A DNA stretch of 64,000 bases from Luteimonas fraxinea. Its GTDB lineage: Bacteria; Pseudomonadota; Gammaproteobacteria; Xanthomonadales; Xanthomonadaceae. This document shows, in pieces, positions 35,584 through 44,572 of the stretch (its first letter is position 1; every line of letters starts with the position of its first letter). The stretch spans positions 1,488,001 through 1,552,000 of the forward strand of contig NZ_CP089507.1 of the NCBI RefSeq assembly GCF_021233355.1. The letters run 5' to 3'. The translations under genes were made by a program, and so were the position numbers. A model generated the notes under the pieces. The model searched no databases. It was not told the DNA's origin and was given only the letters and a program-made list of their open reading frames with translations.

Positions 35584-36375
35584 ATGATCCGACCTGTCCT
35601 GTTCCTCGCGCTGCTGCTCCCGCTGTCCGCGTTCGCCCAATCAGATTCCAGCGAGCAGGAAGTCAGGGCAGCCAATGACCGTTGGACCCTTGGTCTGGGT
35701 GTTTCGGCCAAGGACACCGCTTATGCCGGCGAAGACATCCAGCTGCGCCCGGCACCTTTGATCAATTTCCAGGGTGAACGCTTCTATTGGCAGGGCGTCA
35801 CGCTGGGCATGCATCTTTGGAACACGCCGAAATTTTCGCTCGACGCCATGGTGTCCGGCCGGTTCGACGGGTTCGACACGAAAGATCTGGGTCGGGAGGA
35901 ACTTGCAGTCAATGGCGTTGACTTTGACCGGCTGGACGACCGCGACAACGCGGCCGATGCAGGCATTGCGGCGCGATGGCAGTGGGACGCCCACCAGTTG
36001 CACGTGCGTGCACTGGCCGACATCACTGATACCAGTAGCGGATATGAGCTGTCCGCGGACTACGGTTACCGCGTGCAGCTGGGGCGCACGACGCTGATTC
36101 CCGGCGTGGGCGTACGTTGGATGTCCGATGACATGGCGAACTACTATTACGGCGTTGCGCCGGAGGAGACCTTCGCGGGTGTCGGCTACCAACCCGACGC
36201 AGCGCTGGTGCCGCATGTCGGTGTTGCGTTCTCGCATCCGCTGGCCGGCAAGTGGCGTCTGCAAGGCCTGTTGCGTTACCAGTTTTTGCCGAATGAACTC
36301 AGCGACAGTCCGCTGCTGGAAGGGGATACGAGCGGCACTGCGCAACTGGTGCTAGGTGTTTCACGCGGGTTCTGA
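35584..36375 (+). CDS. MipA/OmpV-family outer membrane protein
   Basis: A 263-residue protein with a signal peptide (MIRPVLFLALLLPLSAFAQ) and a beta-rich sequence ending in Phe. Segments WTLGLGVSAKDTAYAG, GRTTLIPGVGVRW and the YYYGV motif of the MltA-interacting protein/OmpV family are present. It sits in the outer membrane; some members scaffold murein enzymes. The two-component genes follow 34 bases downstream and may control or respond to envelope state. Confidence 0.87.
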   Translation: MIRPVLFLALLLPLSAFAQSDSSEQEVRAANDRWTLGLGVSAKDTAYAGEDIQLRPAPLINFQGERFYWQGVTLGMHLWNTPKFSLDAMVSGRFDGFDTKDLGREELAVNGVDFDRLDDRDNAADAGIAARWQWDAHQLHVRALADITDTSSGYELSADYGYRVQLGRTTLIPGVGVRWMSDDMANYYYGVAPEETFAGVGYQPDAALVPHVGVAFSHPLAGKWRLQGLLRYQFLPNELSDSPLLEGDTSGTAQLVLGVSRGF

Positions 36376-36409
36376 CCCGCACTCGTTCTTGTCCTGCCAG
36401 GTCGTCTTC

Positions 36410-37096
36410 ATGAATCGCATTGCCCTTATCGAGGATCACGAGCGCCTGGCCGATCTGATCGTTCGCGGGCTGCAACCAGCGGGGATCGTCGTAGATGTCT
36501 TCCACACGATGGAATCGGCGTGGCATCCGCTCAACGAGCGCGACTACGGCGCGCTGATCGTGGATCGCGGATTGCCGGGCGGAGACGGGCTCGATCTGGT
36601 CCGCCGCCTGCGCGTCGATGGATGTCGCACGCCATGTCTGATTCTGACTGCGCGTGATGCACTGCGCGATCGCGTAGATGGGCTGGAGGCGGGCGCCGAC
36701 GACTATCTGGCCAAACCGTTCGCGATGGAGGAACTGCTGGCCAGAGTCCGTGCGCTACTGCGCAGGCCACCCGCAATGCAGCCCACTGAAATGACCCGTG
36801 GCGGATTACGTGTGATTCCCGAGGCGGGCTGCATGGCTGTCGGCGACGAAGTGGTGACGCTGTCACCAGCAGAGCTGCAGTTGATCATTTGCCTGGTGCG
36901 CGCCGATGGCCAGCCCGTGCGCCGTCAAAGTCTTGAGCAGGCGGCTTGGGGGTTGACGGATGCTGTCACCCCGAACGCCCTGGACGTCGCCGTGCACCGA
37001 CTGCGGCGAAAACTGACGGCGATCGATGCCGCGCTTTTTCTGGAAAACATCCGTGGGCACGGATTCGCTTTGAGAGACGTCGATGCGCCCCGCTAG
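36410..37096 (+). CDS. OmpR/QseB-type response regulator
   Basis: A 228-residue regulator. The receiver has phospho-acceptor Asp52 (LIVDRGLPGGDG) and Lys102 (LAKPF). The C-terminal winged helix shows LSPAELQLIICLVRADGQPV and VTPNALDVAVHRLRRKL. ATG 36410 fits the family start MNRIALIEDH. It overlaps the histidine kinase gene by 14 bases, so the two are co-translated. It may control the MipA gene upstream, which is inference. Confidence 0.92.
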   Translation: MNRIALIEDHERLADLIVRGLQPAGIVVDVFHTMESAWHPLNERDYGALIVDRGLPGGDGLDLVRRLRVDGCRTPCLILTARDALRDRVDGLEAGADDYLAKPFAMEELLARVRALLRRPPAMQPTEMTRGGLRVIPEAGCMAVGDEVVTLSPAELQLIICLVRADGQPVRRQSLEQAAWGLTDAVTPNALDVAVHRLRRKLTAIDAALFLENIRGHGFALRDVDAPR

Positions 37097-38444
37097 CCTG
37101 GTAGCCCGGCTGCTGCGCGCGACGCTGGCGGCCTTTCTTGCCGCAACCGCCGCCGCTGCGCTGCTACTGCTGGTATTGCACCACGTACGCGATGCCGACT
37201 ATCTGCTTGATGCGGAAGTGGAGGAAAAGCTAGATGAGCTTGAGCTCAGTCTCGATATCGCTGCGAACGGGGATTTGCTGTACAGGCCGGTATCAAGCTC
37301 GGACATGTATGACGCGTTGCGCAAGGACACCGCGTTTCGCGTAGTGGATGTAAGCGGGCGAACTGTACTCCCCAGCCTTGATGGTCCGGCGTTGCAGGCG
37401 CTGGAGCGTACGCCGCTCGGTACTGACAGCCTGGAACTTCGTGACGACGGAGAGCGGGTGCAACTGCGGGTAGGAGAGCGCGACGTAATCTCAGGCAGCG
37501 TGTCGTATCGGCTTCAGGCCGCACACAGCAGTCGCTTCGAAGCACGGCTGGGCGAGTACGCGCGGGAACTCTACCTGGGCTCCGCGATAACGACCGTGGT
37601 AGGCGCACTGCTGGTGTTCTTTCTAGTGATCTTATTCACCGTGCGCCGCGCGCTGACACCGCTGCAGCGTGCGTCAGCGATCGCTGCGGGTATCGGGCCG
37701 CGTACGCTGGGGGCGCGCCTGAACATCGGTGACGTGCCATCAGAGGTGGCGCCGTTGATCGACGCATTGAACTCCGCGCTCGAGCGGCTCGAACAAGGAT
37801 TTCGGGTGCAGCAAGCGTTTCTGGCGCATGCCGCCCATGAGCTCAAGACGCCATTGGCACTCTTGCAGGCGGAGATCGAACTAGGCGGGCAGAACCGCGA
37901 GGCCATGCTGCGCGAGACCAGACTGATGGGCCGCCAGGTCAAGCAGCTGCTACATCTGGCCGAGGTCAGTGAGGGTCATAATTATCGCTTCGCCCGCCGA
38001 TCGTTGTGGGCGTTGGCGGCTGACGGCGTTGATTATCTCGGCCGACTCGCCGAACGTCGAGGCGTGACCCTGCAGATCTGTCACGACGGCCCCGAGGCGT
38101 GGGTGGATCTCGATGACGGCGCGGCGTTCGTGCTGCTCAAGAATCTGCTCGAGAACGCGGTGAACCATTCGCCCTTTGGCGGCACCGTGACACTCCACGT
38201 ATCGCGACGCGGCCTTGCCGTCACGGATGAAGGCCCCGGGGTAGAAAGCGCGCATCGCGTGCATCTGTTCGCGCGCTTCTGGCGCGGGCCAGTTGCGAGT
38301 GACGGGGCAGGATTGGGGCTGGCGATCGTGCGGGAGATCTGCATGGCGCATGGCTGGACAGTGCACTTCGAACCTGTCCCACACGGTGGGGCCCGATTCG
38401 TCGTTGCAATGCCTGGGACGACTAGCGCGGAGAGGGACCAATGA
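37083..38444 (+). CDS. Sensor histidine kinase
   Basis: A 453-residue inner-membrane kinase. Two membrane helices (about 10-35 and 165-187) enclose a periplasmic sensor of ~130 residues, followed by a HAMP-like linker. H-box AAHELKTPLAL has phospho-accepting His252; N-box NLLENAVNHSP, G1 VTDEGPGV and G2 GAGLGLAIV are intact. It is partner of the regulator at 36410. The stimulus is unknown; neighbouring MipA suggests an envelope cue. Confidence 0.93.
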   Translation: MRPASLVARLLRATLAAFLAATAAAALLLLVLHHVRDADYLLDAEVEEKLDELELSLDIAANGDLLYRPVSSSDMYDALRKDTAFRVVDVSGRTVLPSLDGPALQALERTPLGTDSLELRDDGERVQLRVGERDVISGSVSYRLQAAHSSRFEARLGEYARELYLGSAITTVVGALLVFFLVILFTVRRALTPLQRASAIAAGIGPRTLGARLNIGDVPSEVAPLIDALNSALERLEQGFRVQQAFLAHAAHELKTPLALLQAEIELGGQNREAMLRETRLMGRQVKQLLHLAEVSEGHNYRFARRSLWALAADGVDYLGRLAERRGVTLQICHDGPEAWVDLDDGAAFVLLKNLLENAVNHSPFGGTVTLHVSRRGLAVTDEGPGVESAHRVHLFARFWRGPVASDGAGLGLAIVREICMAHGWTVHFEPVPHGGARFVVAMPGTTSAERDQ

Positions 38445-38644
38445 CGCCTCCGGTGGCCGAACGCCGGGTGCTCGAGTTGGCCGTTAGCGTAGTGAACGAT
38501 CCAATGCAGGTCGAGGCTTGGTACAGCTCCGATCCGATTGCCGTGCTGGGCGGGCGCACTGCGCAGACAGCGGTGGCCGCTGGAGACGGGAATGAGGTGG
38601 TCAGCTTTCTGCTCAATGTGCTCTGCCTTGAGCGAGCTGGCTGA
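38441..38644 (+). CDS. Small protein resembling the DUF2384 (Xre/MbcA/ParS) C-terminal domain
   Basis: A 67-residue protein whose ATG overlaps the kinase stop (ATGA). The segment WYSSDPIAVLGGRTAQTAVA then EVVSFLLNV resembles the toxin-binding domain of Xre/MbcA/ParS antitoxins (W....P...LGG.TP..L...G....V...L). No N-terminal helix-turn-helix and no RES-type toxin gene is present, so it is not a recognisable toxin-antitoxin unit. It may modulate the two-component pair. The family match is from memory and moderate. Confidence 0.6.
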   Translation: MTPPVAERRVLELAVSVVNDPMQVEAWYSSDPIAVLGGRTAQTAVAAGDGNEVVSFLLNVLCLERAG

Positions 38645-39043
38645 GCGCACCGCGGAAGGCTCGACGGTTCACTGAAAGGGAGGCGCCATATTTGCCTCGC
38701 CCAGAACAATTGGCATGCGCTCTGCCATCAACGGACGGACCGTCTAAGCTCTGTTGCCACCTGACGACTCATCCAGCCGAACGCGCACAGCGTCTTGGCA
38801 CGGCATGGCAGGTTGTTCCAATGAGAAGCAGACCTGACGAAAGATGATCGTGCTGGTGCACTCGGCCGCACATGGGACTGGAGCAGCGCCATAAGATTTG
38901 TTTTTCGACGGATTCGAAAACGACTCTCACCAGATAGCATTCGCTTACGGGCCACCGATTGCAAAAAGTGGTATTCGCGCAAGCTTTTACTCTGTAGTAC
39001 TTTTCAACAAGGACGACGCTTTACGCTGACATGGAGTTCCGCG
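38645..39043. other. Intergenic region before the GntR gene
   Basis: About 400 bases. An 84-codon minus-strand frame (38728-38982) has poor composition and no ribosome site, so it is not called. The part near 38890-39030 is A/T-richer and should hold the GntR promoter. Confidence 0.4.
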
Positions 39044-39667
39044 ATGAACGCGATCCACACCAAGAGCACATTTCTCTACGAGCGCATTCGACGGGCAATT
39101 CAGGAAGGTCGCTACCAGCCCGGCCAGCACGTCGAGCCACTGACTTTGGCGCGAGAGTTCAGGACAAGCGTCACGCCCGTGCGGTACGCGCTCCATCGGC
39201 TGGCAGGGGCTGGCCTGGTCGAGCTTCATGCCCGCGGCGGCTTTCATGTGCCCCTGCCCTTCGAGGCAGCGCTGCGCGACCGCTACGACTGGATGGAAAT
39301 CCTCCTGCTTGAGGCTGTCGATAGAACCGCGGCCGCGCATTTGGCCGCAGAGTCGCTGCCGCCACTAGATCCCCAAGACCTGCCGAAATCGACATGGAAG
39401 TTGTTCGACGCCATTGCGAAGGCTGTCGAATTTGAGGAGCTGCATGAAGCAGTGAAGCGAACCAATGACCAACTCGCGCCGATCCGACGTGCCAAGCAAT
39501 CCCTCATCGGTAATGCCCACGACGAACTCGCTGAGCTGTACAGCCACTGGGCGGCGCGGGATCTCACTTCGCTCAAGGCCGGCGTGCGCGCTTTTCATCA
39601 AAGGCGTATTGCAATGGTCCCCAAGATCGTCTCGCACCTGAGTCAGAAGCGAGATGCCCTGCATTGA
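39044..39667 (+). CDS. GntR-family regulator of the lasso locus
   Basis: A 207-residue regulator from ATG 39044 (GGAG nine bases upstream). The N-terminal winged helix (about 8-75) has TFLYERIRRAIQEGRYQPGQ, LTLAREFRTSVTPVRYALHR and LVELHARGGFHV. The C-terminal helical part (FCD-like) should bind an effector. It is 170 bases upstream of and co-directional with the lasso precursor gene. GntR regulators occupy this place in related xanthomonin-type clusters, so it probably controls precursor transcription. Confidence 0.88.
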   Translation: MNAIHTKSTFLYERIRRAIQEGRYQPGQHVEPLTLAREFRTSVTPVRYALHRLAGAGLVELHARGGFHVPLPFEAALRDRYDWMEILLLEAVDRTAAAHLAAESLPPLDPQDLPKSTWKLFDAIAKAVEFEELHEAVKRTNDQLAPIRRAKQSLIGNAHDELAELYSHWAARDLTSLKAGVRAFHQRRIAMVPKIVSHLSQKRDALH

Positions 39668-39764
39668 GTAGCTGACTGCGGCAGCCTCCCGAGTGATCGA
39701 CCCGATGTTCGCGACTGAGATCACAAAGCGTCAAGTATTTCTGCTGCATCAAGCAAGAATCAAT

Positions 39765-39793
39765 TGAGAATTACTTGTGCCGGTTCCTAGGTT
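39765..39793 (+). promoter_or_regulatory. Candidate sigma-70-like promoter of the lasso operon
   Basis: TTGAGA at 39765-39770 and TAGGTT at 39788-39793 are 17 bases apart. A start would fall near 39800, at the base of the 5' hairpin. The -10 match is weak, so this is only a candidate. Confidence 0.35.
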
Positions 39794-39799
39794 GGACCT

Positions 39800-39818
39800 G
39801 CCACGGATGCTCCGTGGC
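39800..39818 (+). promoter_or_regulatory. 5' UTR hairpin before the lasso precursor
   Basis: A perfect 8-bp stem GCCACGGA / TCCGTGGC with a TGC loop. It ends 7 bases before the ribosome site AGGAGG (39826-39831). It could stabilise the 5' end of the message or tune access to the ribosome site. Confidence 0.65.
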
Positions 39819-39837
39819 GCAACCCAGGAGGACTGCA

Positions 39838-39978
39838 ATGAAGACCAACGACAACATCCCCGCCGATGCGCGGGACGAGGTGATCGAACTCGGCGTTGCT
39901 AGCGTCGAGACCCAGGGCGGCGTGATCGCCACCGAAGGCTTCGGCGGGCTGCCCATGCCCGGCATTTCCGAAGACTGA
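39838..39978 (+). CDS. Xanthomonin-like lasso peptide precursor
   Basis: A 46-residue precursor with a strong AGGAGG site seven bases before ATG 39838. The 26-residue leader ends ELGVASVETQ, with the conserved Thr at position -2. The core is GGVIATEGFGGLPMPGISED. Gly1 and Glu7 would form a seven-residue macrolactam ring. From memory, xanthomonin I is GGPLAGEEIGGFNVPG with a G1-E7 ring; the shared GG start, E7, bulky residue 9 then GG, and the PGISE-like end place this peptide close to that group. F9 is the likely plug that locks the thread. Xanthomonins lose C-terminal residues after cyclisation, so the mature product may end near G16. The peptide itself has not, to my knowledge, been described. 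Confidence 0.9.
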   Translation: MKTNDNIPADARDEVIELGVASVETQGGVIATEGFGGLPMPGISED

Positions 39979-39986
39979 GCAACAAC

Positions 39987-40006
39987 GGCGCGCCGCAAGG
40001 CGCGCC
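39987..40006 (+). promoter_or_regulatory. GNRA-capped hairpin between precursor and B gene
   Basis: Two copies of GGCGCGCC enclose GCAA, giving an 8-bp stem with a GNRA tetraloop, nine bases after the precursor stop. No T run follows, so it is not a simple terminator. It more likely protects the precursor message or attenuates reading into the B and C genes, setting precursor above enzyme levels. Confidence 0.7.
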
Positions 40007-40024
40007 ACTTGCTTGGAGCAGGAG

Positions 40025-40696
40025 ATGGCTTACAGATTGGGACCAGATCTCTGGTGTTGTCATGCCAACGATCATCTCGTCTTCCTTGATGTCGTAGCTG
40101 ACCGCTATTTCCGCCTGCCGGCGCAGCAAGAGCACATCGTCAACGCAGTTCTGCGAGGCGATAGGAACGCCGAGACGGATCTCCAACTTCCATTGAACAT
40201 TGCGGCTGGTTTGCGAGCGCTCGGAACGTCCGACAGGGAATTCCCAATCCCCGCCGCGCAACACAGCCTTGAAGATCACGAAGAGGTTCGCACGCGGATC
40301 GACTTCCGCCTTCTTTTGGAGGTTGCGATCCTCCTCGCAAGGGTGCGGTATCGGCTCAAGGCACGGCCTTTGAAGGAATCGCTTAGTGCGAGTTCTTCCC
40401 TCTTACACAAGCGCCGCCGGCGGCTAGCTGATGAGCCGGGCGTCGTGGACGAGCACCTGGCGCAGATCGCGCACCGCTTTCAACGCGTACGGCGGTATGT
40501 GCCAATCGAACCATCTTGCCTGCTCGACTCCCTGGCGCTCTCGCTCTTCCTCGCGCGACGAGATTTCAGCGCCCCGGTTGTCCTCGGTGTCACCTGTGAG
40601 CCTTTCTCAGCGCACTGCTGGGTTCAAGTGGGCAATACGGTCTTAAACGACACGCTGGGCAGTGCGCGCTCACACACGCCAATCGGAATCGTCTAG
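40025..40696 (+). CDS. Lasso peptide B protein (PqqD-like RRE plus leader peptidase)
   Basis: A 223-residue fusion of B1 and B2. Residues ~1-85 are the PqqD-like RiPP recognition element that binds the leader (DRYFRLPAQQEHIVNAVLRG). Residues ~95-223 are the transglutaminase-like protease that cuts the leader, with catalytic Cys165 (EPSCLLDSLAL), His197 (SAHCWVQVG) and Asp209 (TVLND). ATG 40025 has GGAG eight bases upstream; a TTG at 40013 is possible. The stop directly abuts the ATG of the cyclase gene (TAGATG). Confidence 0.92.
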   Translation: MAYRLGPDLWCCHANDHLVFLDVVADRYFRLPAQQEHIVNAVLRGDRNAETDLQLPLNIAAGLRALGTSDREFPIPAAQHSLEDHEEVRTRIDFRLLLEVAILLARVRYRLKARPLKESLSASSSLLHKRRRRLADEPGVVDEHLAQIAHRFQRVRRYVPIEPSCLLDSLALSLFLARRDFSAPVVLGVTCEPFSAHCWVQVGNTVLNDTLGSARSHTPIGIV

Positions 40697-42442
40697 ATGT
40701 GCTACCGCTACCTGATCACGTCGAGCGCAGACATCGGCCGCCACCCTCCGACTGTTGGGAGTCAGCTGTCATTGCAGCGGCGGTCACTGGACTTCGCTTT
40801 GTCGAACTCCACTTTCCAAGTTCTCGCGGCGGAAGGCACGCCCGTCCTGGCCCTGCCCCATCGCACTGCACTCATCGGGCATGCGTTCGACGATGTGGGC
40901 AAGCCCATCGTCCATATCGAACAGTGCCCAATGGTGAGCGATGCGAACGCACTTCGCGACTTCATCGTGCGTCGCTGGTGGGGCGAGTACGTGTTCCTGC
41001 ACGCTGGCCCGAACGGAGAACTCTCTGTTACGCGATCACCAAGCGCGTCATCCGGGATGGCGTGCGTCTACGGTTTCGATGGGAGCCGAAGTTTTGTCAC
41101 TTCGGATATCGGGATTGCTGTCGCCTTGAAGCTCTACGACAGGCGAATCGATTGGGACTATCTTGCCAGCTACCTGACCTTCCCATTTCTTCGCACACAG
41201 CGCACAGCGCTGCATGGCGTTGCTGAGTTGTTGCCCGGCGAATGTGCCGGCATCCAGCGCTCGGACGTCACGATCGAACAGGTCTGGTCGCCCTGGGCGA
41301 TGGTCTCGCCTGAAAAGCGCTTTACAGACATCAAGGAGGCAGAGTGCGCCGTGAGAGCTGCTGTTCTCATGTCGACGCGCGCGCTCGCGGGCATCGATGG
41401 CGCAGTGCATCTGGAACTCTCGGGCGGCCTGGATTCATCGATCGTGGCTGCAGGGCTACGCGAAACTTCGGCCAGCGTTGCCTGCTCTACCCTGCTGAGT
41501 CCCGACCCCGGCTCAGATGAGCGCGTGTACGCCGGCGCCGTGGCCGATGCGTTGCCTGCAGAGTTGCGAACGCACGAGATCGCATTCGATGCGCTGGCGT
41601 TCTCGTTTGTTGATCCGGCCGATCCCGTCAGGCCTGGAGTTGGTCCGTTGCAGCAGGCTCTCGACCAAGCGATGGAGTCAGCAGCGGCAGCAACAGCCGC
41701 GAATGCCGCGTTTGTCGGCGCGGGTGGAGATAGCGTTTTCTGCTACTTGAGAACTGCGGCCCCGGCCGCTGACGCGTTCAAGGAACTCGGTGTTGTCGGC
41801 GGTGTGCGTGCCTTGAACGATCTCGCACATCTGCACGAGTGCACTCTTTGGCGCGCGTCCCGGCTTGCACTGCGCAAGCTGCGCGTGGCGCCTCTGCCGT
41901 ATCGGCCGGACACGACGTTCCTCTCTTGCGGCGGCGCCGCTGCGCAGGCACTTGAGCACCCCTGGTTCGATGCGCCGCCCGGAGCTTTGCCTGGCGACCA
42001 GGAACGGATCTATGAGCTGGCGGGCAATCAGATCTTCATGGACTACGCCCCCCGACGTATGCATCGCTTCCTCCGTATGCCGCTTCTCAGCCAACCTGTT
42101 ATGGAGGCCTGTCTTCGAACGCCTAGCTGGATGTGGATCAGGGGCGGCAATAACCGTGCTGTTGCACGCGGCGCGTTTCAGGACCTGTTGCCGGCGAAGG
42201 TGTTCAATCGCCGCAGCAAGGGCACGTTGATCGGCTTCCTGGGAGAGGCCTATCAGCGAAACAAGTTGCAGATGGAGGCTTTCTTGCTGGACGGCCATCT
42301 CGCTTCGAAGGGCCTCATCGATGCGGATGCACTCCGGGCCTTCAACAGGACACAGATGCCGTCCCGCGACAGATCGTTTACGCGAGTTCTCGATCTCTGC
42401 CGGGTCGAAAACTGGATTCGGCAGCAAGACAGTTCACGGTGA
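40697..42442 (+). CDS. Lasso cyclase (asparagine synthetase homologue, C protein)
   Basis: A 581-residue ATP-dependent macrolactam synthetase. The N-terminal part resembles the glutamine amidotransferase fold but starts MCYRY and is not followed by the usual glutaminase pattern. The synthetase half carries the PP-loop LSGGLDSS (241-248), where ATP activates the Glu7 side chain, and GAGGDSVF further on. It forms the isopeptide bond to Gly1 while the tail is threaded. It follows B immediately. Its 3' end overlaps the convergent isopeptidase gene by nine bases. Confidence 0.93.
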   Translation: MCYRYLITSSADIGRHPPTVGSQLSLQRRSLDFALSNSTFQVLAAEGTPVLALPHRTALIGHAFDDVGKPIVHIEQCPMVSDANALRDFIVRRWWGEYVFLHAGPNGELSVTRSPSASSGMACVYGFDGSRSFVTSDIGIAVALKLYDRRIDWDYLASYLTFPFLRTQRTALHGVAELLPGECAGIQRSDVTIEQVWSPWAMVSPEKRFTDIKEAECAVRAAVLMSTRALAGIDGAVHLELSGGLDSSIVAAGLRETSASVACSTLLSPDPGSDERVYAGAVADALPAELRTHEIAFDALAFSFVDPADPVRPGVGPLQQALDQAMESAAAATAANAAFVGAGGDSVFCYLRTAAPAADAFKELGVVGGVRALNDLAHLHECTLWRASRLALRKLRVAPLPYRPDTTFLSCGGAAAQALEHPWFDAPPGALPGDQERIYELAGNQIFMDYAPRRMHRFLRMPLLSQPVMEACLRTPSWMWIRGGNNRAVARGAFQDLLPAKVFNRRSKGTLIGFLGEAYQRNKLQMEAFLLDGHLASKGLIDADALRAFNRTQMPSRDRSFTRVLDLCRVENWIRQQDSSR

Positions 42443-44569
42443 CGTGGCCGCGTGCTCTTCCCCCGAGTGCGTTCGCATCTTCCGCCAGTAATCGTACTGA
42501 GTGCGCTTTCCCACAGCTTGGTCCTCGTGCCCTTTCAGCCAGAATCGAAACCAGTCGAGGTTCCGTTCGTACGCAGCAAGTTTGTGCCGAGGCTGAAATT
42601 TCTGGTGTGGCTCGTGGGGAAACACATAGACATCCGCGCGGTTCGCGCGTGACAGCGGCACGGCGTAGTCCACTGAGTGCATGAACTCCTGCTCCGGCAA
42701 CTGCATGAGTATCGGTGCCTTCAACTTGTCCAGATTGAGATCGGGCGCAATCAGCTTCCACTGCTCCTGCGTTTCATCTGGAGCCCCGAGTTGCCAGTAG
42801 GACTGCAGGCCCGCGTGGAATCTATCGCCCATCAGGCTGCCTAGGCGGTAGTACTGCGTCGAGATCCCGGGCGATGCGACGGATGCGGCGGTCAGGAGGT
42901 CCGAGTGCATCAGCGTCCAGAAGGTGGTCTCTGCGCCGAAGCTAAGCCCTCCCATCCCCACACGCGCGGGATCGACAATTCCTTCGCTCGCAAGCAGCTG
43001 CACTGCACCGCGCACCGCAGAAAGGCCGGCGTCGTAGCGCTCTCGCGCGTTGAGCTGATAAGGAGCGGCGTTGATACAGAGCGCGGCTATTCCCTGCTCG
43101 GCAAAGGACAGTAGAGGCCACTCATCCCCTACCCCGCCGCGCACGAATCCGGTGCACAGGTAGTAGTTGATGAACAAGGGTGCGGTACGCCCGGCGTCTG
43201 CCTTAGGCAGGTAGAGCTGGCCTGTGAAAGCCTGACCGTGATCGTCCTGCCACTGGAGCAACCTGATCTCCGGTCCATTGGCGATCGCATGGGCGAGTCC
43301 CACATTCGGGTCGAAGAGGACGTCCTGCATGCCCGATTCGAGATCGATCTGCACAAGGCGTGGTGGGCGGCGAGCATCTGCAGCCACGCAGACCAAATGA
43401 TGCTGCGACAAGCCACATGGGCTGGACCGCGCTCGGCCTCCGCTGAGCAGTCCATCCGAGCTGGCAACCTCTGTGACCTGGTCATTCCGTACGTTCCACA
43501 AGAGTAGGGCTTGGCCCAACCCGCGAGCAGGGTCGGTCACCGTGTACACAACGTCGTCCGAGCCGGGTCGCCACTGGATGCCGGTGATCTGCCGGCCTAC
43601 GCACAAGGCGGCGTCACAAACCTTGGGTGATTGCGCAGCGCCATGCAGTACCGACAACTGGACGTCCGGCTGCTCCAACAGACCGCGTCCGTCGCCCACA
43701 CGCGTCAAGACGGCAGTGCGCGTGCCATCTGGCTCGCTCGCAGCTTGCCAGTGCGCGCCAGGCTTGGCGCCTGCTAAGACAGCGAGCGCGGGTCCGCCCG
43801 GACTCTCCACTCCCACACTGGGCCGCACCTCACCTGTCCCCACGTCGAGGGTCACCCAACGGCTCGTCGCGTCATGCAACAAAGAGACACGATCGAACCA
43901 CTCCCCCAGGCGCTGGGTTGCGGGCCGTCCATCCACAGTGCCGGAACGGAACAAGTTCTGCCCCAACGGAACAGACGCATCGATCCGTATACCCCTGCTG
44001 TACTCGTCCGCCTCGGCCCGCAGCACGCGCTCGCGCTCGGCGCCGACTCGATAGTCGAGAAGGTGCCCGCTCGCATGGAGACGGAACTCCTGCACGTCTG
44101 CTGCGTCCTGCGTCACCGGAAACGCGCCGGAGCCGTCAGCCGCCGCGCGCCAGACATCGACGCGCCCGTCCAGCATGGCAAGGAAGTAGATCCATCGCCC
44201 ATCTGGCGACCACTGCACCAGCGGAGTCGAGACCTCTCCCGCCGAGTTCCGCGAGAGGGTTCCACAGCTCGCGACTCGCACCGGCGCAGCGCCGCCTTCC
44301 AACGACTGCACAAACCAGAAGCAGTCGTAGTCGTTCCGTTCGACCGACGCTTGCTCGGATCGAAACGCCAGCTGCCTTCCGCTGGGAGAGATCGTAGGTG
44401 CGGACAGATCCGTCACTTCGACCAAGCGTCTGGGCGAGAGCGCATTTCCTTCTGCGGAGACTGCCGCCGTAGATGTCACCGCCAACAAGACAGGCGCAGC
44501 AACGCGTAGCAACAACAAACGTGTGCGCGCGTGCGACGCAGTCCAACCCACGGTAAAGAGGCTGTCCAT
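42434..44569 (-). CDS. Lasso peptide isopeptidase (S9 prolyl oligopeptidase-like)
   Basis: A 711-residue protein with an N-terminal signal/anchor (LLLLRVAAPVLLAVTSTAAVSA), a seven-bladed-like WD/PD40 region (~50-440), and an alpha/beta hydrolase domain. Catalytic Ser543 lies in GLSFG (541-545), probable Glu628 in LPEQEF, and His655 in PHEPHQK. Family members open the macrolactam bond of imported lasso peptides. It is 3 bases downstream of the TonB receptor gene on the same strand, so uptake and ring opening are co-expressed. It is convergent with the biosynthetic genes. Localisation would be periplasmic. Confidence 0.9.
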   Translation of the reverse strand: MDSLFTVGWTASHARTRLLLLRVAAPVLLAVTSTAAVSAEGNALSPRRLVEVTDLSAPTISPSGRQLAFRSEQASVERNDYDCFWFVQSLEGGAAPVRVASCGTLSRNSAGEVSTPLVQWSPDGRWIYFLAMLDGRVDVWRAAADGSGAFPVTQDAADVQEFRLHASGHLLDYRVGAERERVLRAEADEYSRGIRIDASVPLGQNLFRSGTVDGRPATQRLGEWFDRVSLLHDATSRWVTLDVGTGEVRPSVGVESPGGPALAVLAGAKPGAHWQAASEPDGTRTAVLTRVGDGRGLLEQPDVQLSVLHGAAQSPKVCDAALCVGRQITGIQWRPGSDDVVYTVTDPARGLGQALLLWNVRNDQVTEVASSDGLLSGGRARSSPCGLSQHHLVCVAADARRPPRLVQIDLESGMQDVLFDPNVGLAHAIANGPEIRLLQWQDDHGQAFTGQLYLPKADAGRTAPLFINYYLCTGFVRGGVGDEWPLLSFAEQGIAALCINAAPYQLNARERYDAGLSAVRGAVQLLASEGIVDPARVGMGGLSFGAETTFWTLMHSDLLTAASVASPGISTQYYRLGSLMGDRFHAGLQSYWQLGAPDETQEQWKLIAPDLNLDKLKAPILMQLPEQEFMHSVDYAVPLSRANRADVYVFPHEPHQKFQPRHKLAAYERNLDWFRFWLKGHEDQAVGKRTQYDYWRKMRTHSGEEHAATSP

Positions 44570-44572
44570 GAC

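Noticed and set aside
38441..38644. Complete toxin-antitoxin pair with the DUF2384-like protein
   Set aside because: No RES-domain or other toxin gene lies beside it; upstream is a histidine kinase.
38728..38982. 84-codon minus-strand gene before GntR
   Set aside because: Basic, motif-free sequence without a ribosome site.
39987..40006. Rho-independent terminator after the lasso precursor
   Set aside because: The stem is strong but no T run follows, so I describe it as an RNA stability or attenuation element.
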